Source: Nicotiana tabacum (lineage: Eukaryota > Streptophyta > Magnoliopsida > Solanales > Solanaceae). Taken from it: a stretch of 64,000 bases of DNA. Of this stretch, positions 54,865 through 64,000 are shown piece after piece. The notes below the pieces were generated by a model. That model did not search any database and had not been told where the DNA came from. It worked only from the letters and a program-made list of their open reading frames with translations. The stretch is taken from the NCBI RefSeq assembly GCF_000715075.1, contig NC_134100.1, positions 27,210,609-27,274,608 on the forward strand, given 5' to 3'. Positions within the stretch are counted from its first letter, which is position 1; every line of letters starts with the position of its first letter. The translations under genes and the position numbers were made by a program.

Positions 54865-55365
54865 CGTGGAATGTATGCCTCTGTTATCTGGGCGGGGCTC
54901 CCAATTTCAACACTTGAAAAGTAAAGACTGAATTTATGCCTCTGTTATCTGGGCGGGCTCCCAACTTCAACACTTAAAATTAAAGACTGAATGTATTCCT
55001 CTGTTATTATGGGCGGGCTCCCAATTTCAACACTTAAAAAAAAAAAGACTGAATGTATGCCTCTGTTATCTGGGCGGGCTCCCAATTTCAACACTTAAAA
55101 TAAAAGACTGAAATGTATGCCTCTCGTTATACAGGTGGGCGCCTGGAACATGAAATGCAAATACTGAAATGTATTCCTCTCGTTATTCAGGTGGGCGCCT
55201 GGTGAGAATTTTAAAGACTGAAAGTATTCCTCTCGTTATACAGGTGGGCGCCTGGTTGTAAAGATATGAAAAATGATATGCCCGTATTATACTGGTGGGT
55301 GACCTAGAACAGAAATGAAAAGACAGAAATGTATTCCTCTCGTTATTCAGGTGGGCGCCTGTCGA
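54865..55365. repeat. Tandem array, two related unit types (GGGCGGGCTCCCAA and GGTGGGCGCCTGG)
   Basis: First part: about four ~55-bp units with GAATGTATGCCTCTGTTAT, GGGCGGGCTCCCAA and TTCAACACTTAAA. Second part: about five units with TATTCCTCTCGTTAT, CAGGTGGGCGCCTGG. The shared (A)TGT-T-CCTCT-GTTAT core shows both types share an ancestor. Confidence 0.88.
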
Positions 55366-55380
55366 ACAATAACTTTGAAA

Positions 55381-55770
55381 ATAAGATCCTATTTGAGAGC
55401 GGATGAACCCGACATATCCTGTTTGAGGGCGGATGAACCCAAAATATCCTATTTGAGGGCGGATGAACCCGACAGATCCTATTTGAGGGCGGATGAACCC
55501 AACATATCCTATTTGAGGGCGGATGAACCCGACAGATCCTATTTGAGGGCGGATGAACCCAACATATCCTATTTGAGGGCGGATGAACCCGACAGATCCT
55601 ATTTGAGGGCGGATGAACCCGACAGATCCTATTTGAGGGCGGATGAACCCAACATATCCTATTTGAGGGCGGATGAACCCAACAGATCCTATTTGAGGGC
55701 GGATGAACCCGAAATATCCTATTCGAGGGCGGATGAACCCAAAATATCCTATTCGAGGGCGGATGAACCC
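55381..55770. repeat. Perfectly phased 30-bp tandem array, 13 copies
   Basis: Thirteen units of exactly 30 bp ending GAGGGCGGATGAACCC; variation is mostly at the AACATA / GACAGA positions. No insertions or deletions between units. Confidence 0.97.
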
Positions 55771-57140
55771 AAAATATCCTTAAGACTTGAAAATGTCTTA
55801 CCTCGAATACTTGCTGGGGATTGGGATGAATTTTCCTTTTCTACCTTCCCCAAATTTTTATTATTATTCTTTTTTTTTATTCCTTTTTTGTTTTGTTTTT
55901 GCATAGCTTCTTCCTTCAAAGACTACCTCCCTTGATTTACTTACCTGTTGGGGGTAAAATGTTATCAGCTGGGGGTACCTGGCTTCCAGAAAATTTTCTA
56001 AATGGAAGGAAAATTTTCTGCCCCAGTTTGATAATATCCCTTGTGGCACGCAGTTCTGGCATCAATGCCATTTCCTTTACCTGTTTCAAATCAAACAAAA
56101 TTGTTAGTTTAAAACATGGTGGTTGGTTGTGATACTCCCAACGGGATGGCTTTTCCTTTTTCCTTCCTTGCTTTGCGTTGCACAACTTGTTGGGGATGAT
56201 ATTATGTGCTGGGGATAATCCCTTCCTGCTGGGGGATATCCCTCTTCTTTTGTGGCACAGCTTGGAAACTGGCATTTCCCCGACCTTTTAGTCTAGCATT
56301 GATTTCGCCAAATCATGCTCACTGCTCTCCTTGCTTTGTTCATGGGCCTTTTGCTGGGGATATATATTTTGACACTGGCCTCGCGCTTGTTCCTCGCTGA
56401 CTATACCACTTGGATGTACTAGTCAGATCTCATTTTGGAAAGCTGATGGCCTATTTTGAAGTCATTTCATACTTGTTCTGACCGGACAGACTCTATTGGG
56501 GAAAAATTTTTTATGAAAGGAGAAAGATAACACATGACTTTTTAACAAAAGAAACTATAAATAAAAACCCTATCAAATGCAGACACCGACTCTAATGGCC
56601 ATGACATGCGTATGTGGCCTATCCTCTACCGTCAATCATCTTTTAAGATCTTCAATTGGCGATTCCCCCTCTGACTCTCAATCTTATTCGACTTGTAGTG
56701 CCCGAAGGGTTTTCACTATCAAGTCTATCTCATTTTTGGGTTCTTCTCTCAGCTTTCATCGCCTTATGGTGCCTGTGAAGGTTTTCACCGATAAGACTCT
56801 CTCATTTGTATCACTTTCCAGCTGGGGATTTGGAGTGTCGCCGGTATGACTCTTTCTGCTGGAGATTAGAGTCCCTTTTGCTGTGGAACAGAATGTTATG
56901 CTCGCCGGCAAGACTCTTCATTAGTCTGACTTGACATCTTTTGAAGACTGATCGGAAGGTCTTTCTTTGGACCGTAATGTGGGTTTTGGATAGGGCTAGA
57001 AAGAAAGGGTATTAAAGGCTCAAAAGTGCATCGATTCTGGGTTATTAATTACAACTTTCGGAACCAGATTTATTTACAACGAACGCAACCTCTGCCCCAG
57101 TTTTCTTGCTTGGGGATATTTTTGATTTTTTCATTTTTCA
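55771..57140. other. LARD interior, unique-looking with recurrent GCTGGGGAT
   Basis: No gene. GCTGGGGAT or its variants recur at about 55813, 55969, 56209, 56230 and 56354. The minus-strand form CCCCAGCA also occurs in the PBS region at 61313. Confidence 0.5.
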
Positions 57141-57147
57141 AAACTAT

Positions 57148-57206
57148 GACCGAGCCGTGAAGCGCCTACGTATCCTCTTTGAGGAATCAGGTCAAACGTA
57201 GTTCCC
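57148..57206. repeat. Hairpin motif copy B
   Basis: Outer arms CTACGT / ACGTAG, inner stem CCTC / GAGG with loop TTT, conserved GAATCA and TAGTTC. Confidence 0.85.
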
Positions 57207-58520
57207 AATTCCTCTTTTTCATTTGATTTTTTTTTTTTGTTATCACTTTTCTCTTTTCCTTTCTCATTTCTCCTTTCTTTTTGTCGTTTTTTTCTTTTTC
57301 TTTTATTCTTCTTTTTTCATTTTGTTGTTTTCTTTTCTTTCTTTTCTCTTACCTGTCATGCTTGCGTATTTTATTCGCTGCTACTAATTCCGAACGAGGG
57401 GTATGAAAGAAAATAAATAAGGCTCAAAAGGGGTAACGAAGGGTAAAGTGTTTAGGTAGCAGAACAAAATGCCTTCGTCATTCCAGTCTTCAAAACATGC
57501 CAAGTGCAAACAACACAATCAAACAATAGATTTATAGTCTCTTCCGATGGTGCTGGACTTGACAATTATGTTAAACCTTTTATTTTTCCTTTGTCATTTC
57601 TAAAGCACCGTTGGGTGACACCCTCATTATATTGAACGACCCTCATGCCAATTCAGCGAATCTTTGCCTTTTAACGGTTTCCTTTGTGTTTAACTTGCCC
57701 CAGTTCCACATGACTCGAGCTCTGTATGATCTCAACCGTTCTTATTTTTCTTTAACTGTTCTGATCACCTCTCCAGGGTTTGGATTAACTTTTAAGATTA
57801 GGCCCAAACTGGGTGCGCATGTTATGTCCCTAGAATCGGCATCGAACAAAAAATGGTAAAAGGACTAAACAAAAAGATGACTGGAAATAATAAAAGACCG
57901 GACTTTGTATTAGACTACCGGCGAAATGGTTTGAATAACAAACAACGAAATAAAATCCTAAACAACCTGGACAAAACTTAAACAAACCGCTATGACAAAA
58001 CGGAAAGATAAGCGGAAAGATATTGACACAAAACAAAATCCGAATTACAATCCTAATAATCCGAGCAAACAGGAATGACAACAAAATAAGCCACCAACTG
58101 CTTCTTTCTTGTTAACCAAGGAATGGAGCGTCCTCCCATTTTATCAAACTTGGCATCGTAGCCACTGAGCTTTGCATTAGTATTGCAATGACCATTGCCA
58201 ACTTCCATATCATTACCCTTAGTCAACAAGTTCCCAATAAGACTCGAATGCTTCCGTCATCAGGCCTGATCCCCGCAGAGTGTGCATCAGAGGTGCAAGT
58301 AAAGGATTCTGGGTGTCATTGTCCGGCTTACCACAAACCAACCACCTTAACTTTATTTGCAAAACAAACAGGATAGAATGGACTCAGTCGGTCCTCATTA
58401 TTAACAACTTTTTTTTTCTCTTTTTTTTTTCGATTTTCTTTTTTTTCTTTCTTTTTCTTTCTTTTTTCATTTCTTTTTTCATTTCTTTTTTTCATTTATT
58501 TCATTTTTTTCATCATTTTT
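57207..58520. other. LARD interior, nothing recognised
   Basis: T/C-rich tracts at 57210-57370 and 58410-58520. No coding signal. The short frame at 57611 lacks family similarity. Confidence 0.5.
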
Positions 58521-58523
58521 GTT

Positions 58524-58592
58524 GTGGTCGAATCTTATGGAGATTGCCTACGTATCATGACCCCGCATGAATCAGACCTTGCGTAGTTCGGG
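58524..58592. repeat. Hairpin motif copy C
   Basis: Outer arms CTACG / CGTAG, inner stem CATG / CATG, conserved GAATCA and GTAGTTCGG. Confidence 0.85.
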
Positions 58593-58767
58593 CCAATAAA
58601 AGATAAACAATAATGAACACACATTTTTTTTTTAAAATTTAAAACAAACTGGGTTTCAAGGATTTAAAGATTACCCACCAGCTTGAAAATTAAACAACCC
58701 GCATGTTCTAATCAAAAGATTGGTAGACTTAAAAACAAAATTCCAGCCCCCTTTCTCTGTTCGACAA

Positions 58768-59435
58768 ATGCAACCAAATGGTTATTTTTTGCAAATGTGG
58801 CCCCTTCCAATTTTCACATGAATTTTGAGGCCGGGGAGGATTATTTTGACACTTTAAAACTTGTCCATTCTTTTACGAAAATAACCTTTCGACAACTGAA
58901 AGATACTCTAAGGCTATTTCGGCAAGAACGGTTTAAGACGCGGCCGAAGCTGGCTCGGCTTATTATGACAAAATTCAAACGGTATTCACCTGACCGTCGA
59001 CTCCTTTTTTCAAATTATAATTAAAACTTGGTGTTGCAAAACACGGCCCTTCAGCGTCTCGGGGACGAAGCTTTTTTAAGGCTGTGTGAGTCCATATCTC
59101 AAAATGACCCAAAAGTGGCTGTTTATGCCAAGTCAGCCTTCTGGCGTCCCTTTCGGGAACATTCGGCTATTTATGACAAAATAGCATCACCTGACTTATT
59201 TATAACTCTTTTTCATCGTTTTTCAAATTAGAAAAGTCAATATTGCAAACACGGCCTTTCAACGTCTCGGGGACGAAGATTTTTAGGCTGTGGGGGTCAA
59301 CTGGACCAAGTCTTAAAAATGACCCAAAGTGGCTGTTTATGCAAAGTCAGCCTTCCGGCGTCCCTTTCGGGAACATTCGGCTATGTCTTGATAAAACAGC
59401 GTCACCCGACTTCTTTATGACAAAATTAAAATTTT
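58768..59435. repeat. Two ~200-bp direct repeats plus a degenerate third copy
   Basis: Units at about 59033-59240 and 59241-59435 share ACACGGCC, CGTCTCGGGGACGAAG, GTGGCTGTTTATGC, AGTCAGCCTTC and GGCGTCCCTTTCGGGAACATT. A weaker copy precedes them from about 58768. Confidence 0.85.
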
Positions 59436-59485
59436 GACATGTTTTTTTTTATTTATTTATTTGTTTTTGGCTTTTTAGCAAAAGG

Positions 59486-59555
59486 TGGGGTTGGACCCGA
59501 TGAGGGTTGCCTACGTATCTCACATCCGGTGAGAATCAAACCCGCGTAGTTCGGG
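59486..59555. repeat. Hairpin motif copy D
   Basis: Outer arms CTACG / CGTAG, inner stem CTCAC / GTGAG with loop ATCCG, preceded by GGACCCGATGAGGGTTG. Confidence 0.9.
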
Positions 59556-59707
59556 CAAATAAACTGTTTTTGAGAAGACCCTTTTCCATTTTCTATATTT
59601 TTTTTTTATTTTCAGAACAATCAAATAGACTATTATTCTATTATTTTCATTTATAACAAACAAACAAATTAACGAAAAACATAAAACATTCCTTCTTTTT
59701 TGAGAAG

Positions 59708-59778
59708 GTGGGGTTGGACCCGATGAGGGTTGCCTACGTATCTCACATCCGGTGAGAATCAAACCCGCGTAGTTCGGT
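59708..59778. repeat. Hairpin motif copy E
   Basis: Near-identical to copy D and 222 bp further on, so D and E are a local duplication. Confidence 0.9.
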
Positions 59779-60515
59779 CAATCAGGAATAAGTAGATGAA
59801 CTAACCCTTTTTTGTGAATTTTCGTTTAAAAGAACTACTTTAAAAGAAGCAAGGAAATATTATTTTTGATTGATTTTCTTTTTAAAAGAAAGATTAATAT
59901 TTTTCGAATTTTCGTTTTTTTTTATTATTCTAAAGAAAAGAAGAAAATATTTTTTGAATTTTGAATTTTTCTAAAGAAGAATCAAAATATTTTCGGATTT
60001 TTATTTATCTATTTTATCTTATGGAATTTTGAACTTTCTTTTGAAATTTTTTTTTTTGGATTATATATATACTTATTTTTGGAACAAATAATAAAATCAC
60101 ATTCAACGCCGGACTCTTTTTATTTTATTTCTGGCATTTTCATAGACAAGCGAAATAAAATAAAATAAAACATTTTTTTTTTAAAAAAAAACCAAACTCT
60201 TTTTCATTTTCATTTAATGGCAAAACAAACTATTTTCTTTAATATTTTTTTTTAAAAAAAAAAACCAGACAGAACAATGATGACCTCTTTTTTTTTTTTA
60301 TTATTTTTATTTTTCCTTTGCTTTCAATATAACAAACTAACAAGACATTTTTTATTTTCAAAATTTCGTCAGAGTTTCGACTCTACTAGGACTTCTATGC
60401 TGTTATTTTCTCCCTTTTTCACGATTTTCTTATATGTGGAAAATGATAAATCTTTTTTGAATTTTCATGCTTTGTTTTATTTGTAATTTTATTTTTTATA
60501 TTTATTATTTCTTTC
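59779..60515. other. LARD interior, A/T-homopolymer-rich
   Basis: Long T and A runs with TTTTTGAATTTT-type blocks. No gene. Confidence 0.5.
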
Positions 60516-60521
60516 AAAAAT

Positions 60522-60738
60522 GTGGCATGGGAGACATAACGGTTTCCCAGACTTCTTGGATTCCGCAAATGCTCCCCATGCGCTTTTCCCAACATATGAA
60601 GCGTGGGGGACATATGGGAATTCCAAGACTTCTTGGATTCCACAAATGTTCCCCATGTGCTTTCCCAAAAAGCAAGCGTGGGGGACATAGGGAATTCCAA
60701 GGCTTCTTGGATTCCACAAATGTTCCCCATGCTTTGAT
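60522..60738. repeat. ~78-bp tandem repeat, three copies
   Basis: Each copy has GG(G)GACATA, CTTCTTGGATTCC(A/G)CAAATG and TCCCCATG. Overlapping open frames in both senses are by-products. Confidence 0.9.
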
Positions 60739-61312
60739 TAAAATAACATCATGCTGGAAATGACCAAATGACCCATACGCCCTTGACTAAATACAACATG
60801 TAGCACATAGGATGCCGAAAGATTGTCTATTATTTTCAGGTTGCTTGTCCTAGACGGACCCAACCCCTGTGTTGAGTCCCCTAAGTCAAATGCACATGAT
60901 GCAAATAAACGTTCCTACTAGGGATCCGGCATGTGGCTTTGTTATACTAAGTTCATAAACCTGGGTCAGTGTTCTAGACAGTGTACCCGAGCGGACAACT
61001 CGAGTCGAGGAGGGGGCAACTTACCGGGAACCAAAAGGCCGTCCGGCTTCGTAACTTATCCGTCCTCTTTCTTATTTCGGGTATTGACACTAACAGAATA
61101 GGGAGTCTCGACCGGCGAGCTTCTCCCCGGAGGTAAGAAGAGAAGGGTTTCGGCATAGTTTATATACAGTCCAAATAATATCAAAGCGGTAAAAGCAGCA
61201 TTTAGCACATTAGGCTCAAACATGTAAAAATCAGATAATAAATAAAGCCAAATAATAACAATTATTTTAAGCTCGAATTCTTAACCCTGAACCAGTGGTT
61301 CTGGGTCAAAAT
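60739..61312. other. LARD 5' leader region (element sense, minus strand)
   Basis: Non-coding sequence between the 78-bp repeat and the PBS. No gene found. Confidence 0.5.
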
Positions 61313-61329
61313 CCCCAGCAGAGTCGCCA
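61313..61329 (-). other. Primer-binding site of the LARD-like element
   Basis: On the minus strand TGGCGACTCTGCTGGGG follows the LTR end after four bases (GCTC). The TGG start matches a tRNA CCA end. The tRNA identity was not determined. Confidence 0.75.
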
Positions 61330-61333
61330 GAGC

Positions 61334-64000
61334 TGTCACACCTCCTTTTTTCGCACCCGAGGGGCGCGGGGGGAGTTTTTTCCAATTAAAGGACAATCGA
61401 AAGGGGATTGGTTTATTTATTTCAGAGTCGCCACTTGGGAGATTTAGGGTGTCCCAAGTCACCAATTTTAATCCCGAATCGAGGAAAATAATGACTCTAT
61501 ATTATAGTCTGCGTACCAGAAATCCGGATAAGGAATTCTGTTAACCCGGGAGAAGGTGTTAGGCATTCCCGAGTTCCGTGGTTCTAGCACGGTCGCTCAA
61601 TTGTTATTTTCGGCTTGATTATCTGATTTTATACAAGTATGAACTTATGTGCAAATTTTAACTTTTAACCGCTTTATTATTATTGTTTTTACAAGAATGT
61701 GAACATCGCTTAAAACACGTCTTTGGACTGCGTCACATGAAATGCACCCACAATCCGGAACGCATTTTATTTGATGTTTTGAGATTTGGATTTCGGTCGC
61801 ATGAAATGCGCACCCGAGCTTAAGAAAGTAAATTATTAAACACGCGCCTAAAGAGACTATCGCGTTATTATTTTGCGGATGCCGTGAAATTCGCTAAACG
61901 ACCATCCTGAATTCTAAGTAATTTTAAACAAGTATTTACTGAGGGCCCCGCAAGTTGTGTTTTTATTCGGCGAGGCTCATCTCATTCTTATTTTTTAAAA
62001 GGAATTTGCAACGTCATGGACATGCATCTCGGGCCACGTCACAATCAATGTGCCCGTGACTAGAGACATATTTCGACTCCGTTGAGATTTGGATTTGGGT
62101 CACATAAATGTGCACCCGAGTTTAGGGAGATAACATTATTAAAGGCGCGCCTAAAGCAACTAGCGCATTATTATTTTTTGGGTAGGGCCGTGAAATTTAC
62201 TAAACGGCCCGTCCCGGAATCTAAGTATTTAATACATATTTTTTGCGAGGGCTCCACAATCCATACATTTTTTTATTTTTTGCGAAGCTTGTCCCGTTTT
62301 TTTTTTATTTTTTTTTATTTTTTTTTTATTTTATTTTTTATATTTTTACAAGGATGCCGTTTTTACGCCTTTAACAATACTAAACCTTACGGCTTCTTTA
62401 CAACTACAATCTCATAACTTGTCAAGATTTGATAAAAGAAGTTAAGCGAATGAGTGTTTCGGGCGTAGTAACAACAGGTACTAATACTAATTTTGTCCAA
62501 ATAAACTAAGACAATGAAGGGACGAGCGAATCAACGTCAAACTGTGTCTTAGGACTACTAATACAACTAAATCAAATGAAATCAAGTAAAAAATAATAAC
62601 ATAACACAAAAATGAACTAAAATGCATACGGTGAAACATAAGCAGAAAATTATCATATCAATTGATATATTGCAACTTCAAACATTGAACGTAAAATTTC
62701 TTTAATCCAATACATCGAGGCTTACTAACCTGAATAAACAGAAACGCATAGAGCCATGGACCGAACCCCTACAGCGACCTCTACGGATAACCTCGACCGG
62801 GAAACCATAGAAAGGTTATCAAAGCTCGGACGGAACAGCTCGCGCCAGAAACTTCGAACACGAACGGACTAACAATGAGTCATGGCTACAACTGACTTTT
62901 TCAGGCGGTCATTTGGGCGTGGGGGAGCTGAACGGAACAGCAGCGATGGTTGTTCCGACGTGAGGGAGTGTCGCGACTGGTTTTGGACGTGAGGGAGTGG
63001 AGGGCTACTGACGTTTTGACGATGCTGCTTGCCGGACTGGTTTGGCTGGAGCTGGAGCTCGTGGCGGATGGCAATGGTGGTTGACGGAGGTGCGACTGGT
63101 TCGTGATGGAGGTGGTTTTTGTTGATGGTTATGGCGTTTGGACAGTAGGTCGGGGACAGCGACGACGACGGTGGAGTATGATCATTTGGGCAGTGGTCGA
63201 CGGGCTTGGGTTGTCGCGTCGATGGAGGTCAGCTGGGGAGGGTTTGGAGGTGGAACGAGGGTGGTTTCATGGTGGACTGGGAGGAGGAGGGTGGTTCGTT
63301 TGGACGTGAGGCTAGTGAAGCTGATGGAGGGGGGTCAGCTAGCCGGGCAACGATGGTGGTAATGGAGGTTGCTAGTGGCGGGCTGCTTGGGGGTTGACGA
63401 CGGGCCTGTTTGGTGGTCTAGCGTCGGGTTGCTGGTGGTTTTGGACGTGAGGGGGTGGTGTGTGGGCAGTAATGGAGGAGTGGTCGTGGTCGACGGGGCT
63501 GTGACGAACAGATGTAGGACTGGTTGGTTTGGACGAGGTGGAGGGTGATGGTTTGGTCGTGGGTTTTTCCCTGGTTTTGGTCTGCTTTCAGTAGGGTTTT
63601 TGGTCTTCTCCTTTTGGAGAAGATGAGCCACAGTGCCCGTTCTTTCCAAAATTCCCAAAGTCCCTACTTTCCTTTTCGTTGGTCCCCCGTCCATTTAGCA
63701 TGGGTTTTGCCCAGAAAAATGAGCCCACGCGTGGGGGGGTTCGAGGCATATGTCCCCCACGTGTGGTGGGGTTCCCCATGTGTCCTGGACACTGTTTATT
63801 ATGGGCTAGGTCCGAAAATTAGGCCTAAAACCGGGTAGTTTAAACCCGAATATTATTCTTTTGCCCGGACCCGAGAAATAGGTACACGTTGCTTAACTAG
63901 TCCTATGTAAGCAAAATAACTACCAAAAATAAGACTAGTATTTAACAAAACTATATCTTTTTAAATATTTTTCAAGGTTTAAAAATAGCTACAAAATATT
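61334..64000 (-). repeat. 5' LTR (in element sense) of the LARD-like element, cut by window end
   Basis: Aligns with 49928-52600 almost base for base. Visible differences include CGCGCCTAA versus CGCACCCGA near the start and GCGTGTTTAAAG versus GCGCGCCTAAAG. The outer end and right target duplication are not in the window. Confidence 0.92.

Larger units (their letters stand above)
49928..64000 (-). mobile_element. Large non-coding LTR element (LARD-like), minus strand, right end outside window
   Basis: LTRs at 49928-52933 and 61334->64000 are near-identical, TG...CA type. On the minus strand the order is 5' LTR (right), spacer GCTC, PBS TGGCGACTCTGCTGGGG (61313-61329), interior, polypurine AAAGAGGGGCAGC (52934-52946), 3' LTR (left). 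The 8.4-kb interior has no recognisable gag or pol and consists of tandem arrays and T-rich stretches. It is therefore a non-autonomous large retrotransposon derivative. The PBS and array-rich interior recall Tat/Ogre elements, but lineage is inference. It lies in the 3' LTR of the older Tat-type element. Confidence 0.88.

Noticed and set aside
54236..54931. Overlapping plus-strand open frames of 72-120 codons with repeating SASPTGET-like peptides
   Set aside because: They are translations of the ~33-bp array on the strand opposite to the element transcript. There is no start context or family match.
55315..55935. 206-codon frame with decapeptide repeat YLRADEPDRS
   Set aside because: Explained by the 30-bp unit being a multiple of three. 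Kept only as an observation on repeat phasing.
53068..59778. Reading the five hairpins as tRNA genes or tRNA-like T-arms
   Set aside because: On the minus strand there is a faint GGTTTGATTC resemblance, but no acceptor, D or anticodon arms can be drawn.

Overview
The window is nuclear DNA of a flowering plant, most probably a Solanaceae species and plausibly Nicotiana. Evidence: plant GT-AG introns, Solanaceae-type SINEs (one with a TTG tail, one A-tailed), AT-rich intergenic DNA, and nested Ty3/gypsy elements filling almost the whole right half. The genus is inferred from repeat style and could not be tested by a search.

Only two ordinary host genes look intact. At the left edge is the 3' part of a protein kinase CK2 alpha-subunit gene (plus strand, seven exons, 2290-5056); its 5' exons lie outside the window. 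At 20361-23572 is a complete three-exon subtilase of the SBT1 type (minus strand, 768 codons with signal peptide, I9 propeptide, D/H/N/S catalytic set and PA domain). Two other host-type genes are broken: an alkenal/double-bond reductase fragment (minus, 8650-9813) and a GRF zinc-finger gene (plus, from 28492) cut by a retroelement end.

5.8-7.1 kb is a 1.37-kb Mutator-like element with about 210-bp terminal inverted repeats and a perfect 9-bp target duplication. It carries an RRM fragment resembling that of plant splicing factor 1 (Pack-MULE-like). 10.05-18.92 kb is a three-layer insertion: an A-tailed SINE, an 8.64-kb MULE inserted in its A-tail, and a 4.2-kb solo LTR inserted in the MULE transposase with a 5-bp target duplication. 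The MULE ends in terminal repeats built from 27-bp palindromic modules and carries an antisense plant-mobile-domain exon fused to the truncated transposase.

24-33 kb is AT-rich intergenic DNA with MITEs, microsatellites and a degenerate tandem repeat. 33.1-49.9 kb is a decayed Tat-lineage gypsy element (gag, PR, RT, two RNase H domains, INT, 3' LTR start). It is split by a complete, young Tekay/Del-type chromovirus element (34832-45434; 2.66-kb near-identical LTRs, CAGTC duplication, tRNA-Met PBS, chromodomain) and also holds a 146-bp solo LTR. From 49928 to beyond the window end lies a large non-coding minus-strand LTR element (LARD-like): 3-kb LTRs, polypurine tract, PBS, and an 8.4-kb interior made of tandem-repeat arrays and five copies of a hairpin motif whose stems co-vary.

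The genes do not form a pathway. The window mainly records insertion on insertion. Most informative: the co-varying hairpin family, the palindromic MULE ends, the captured RRM fragment, and a subtilase intron whose two splice sites share a 15-nt duplication.
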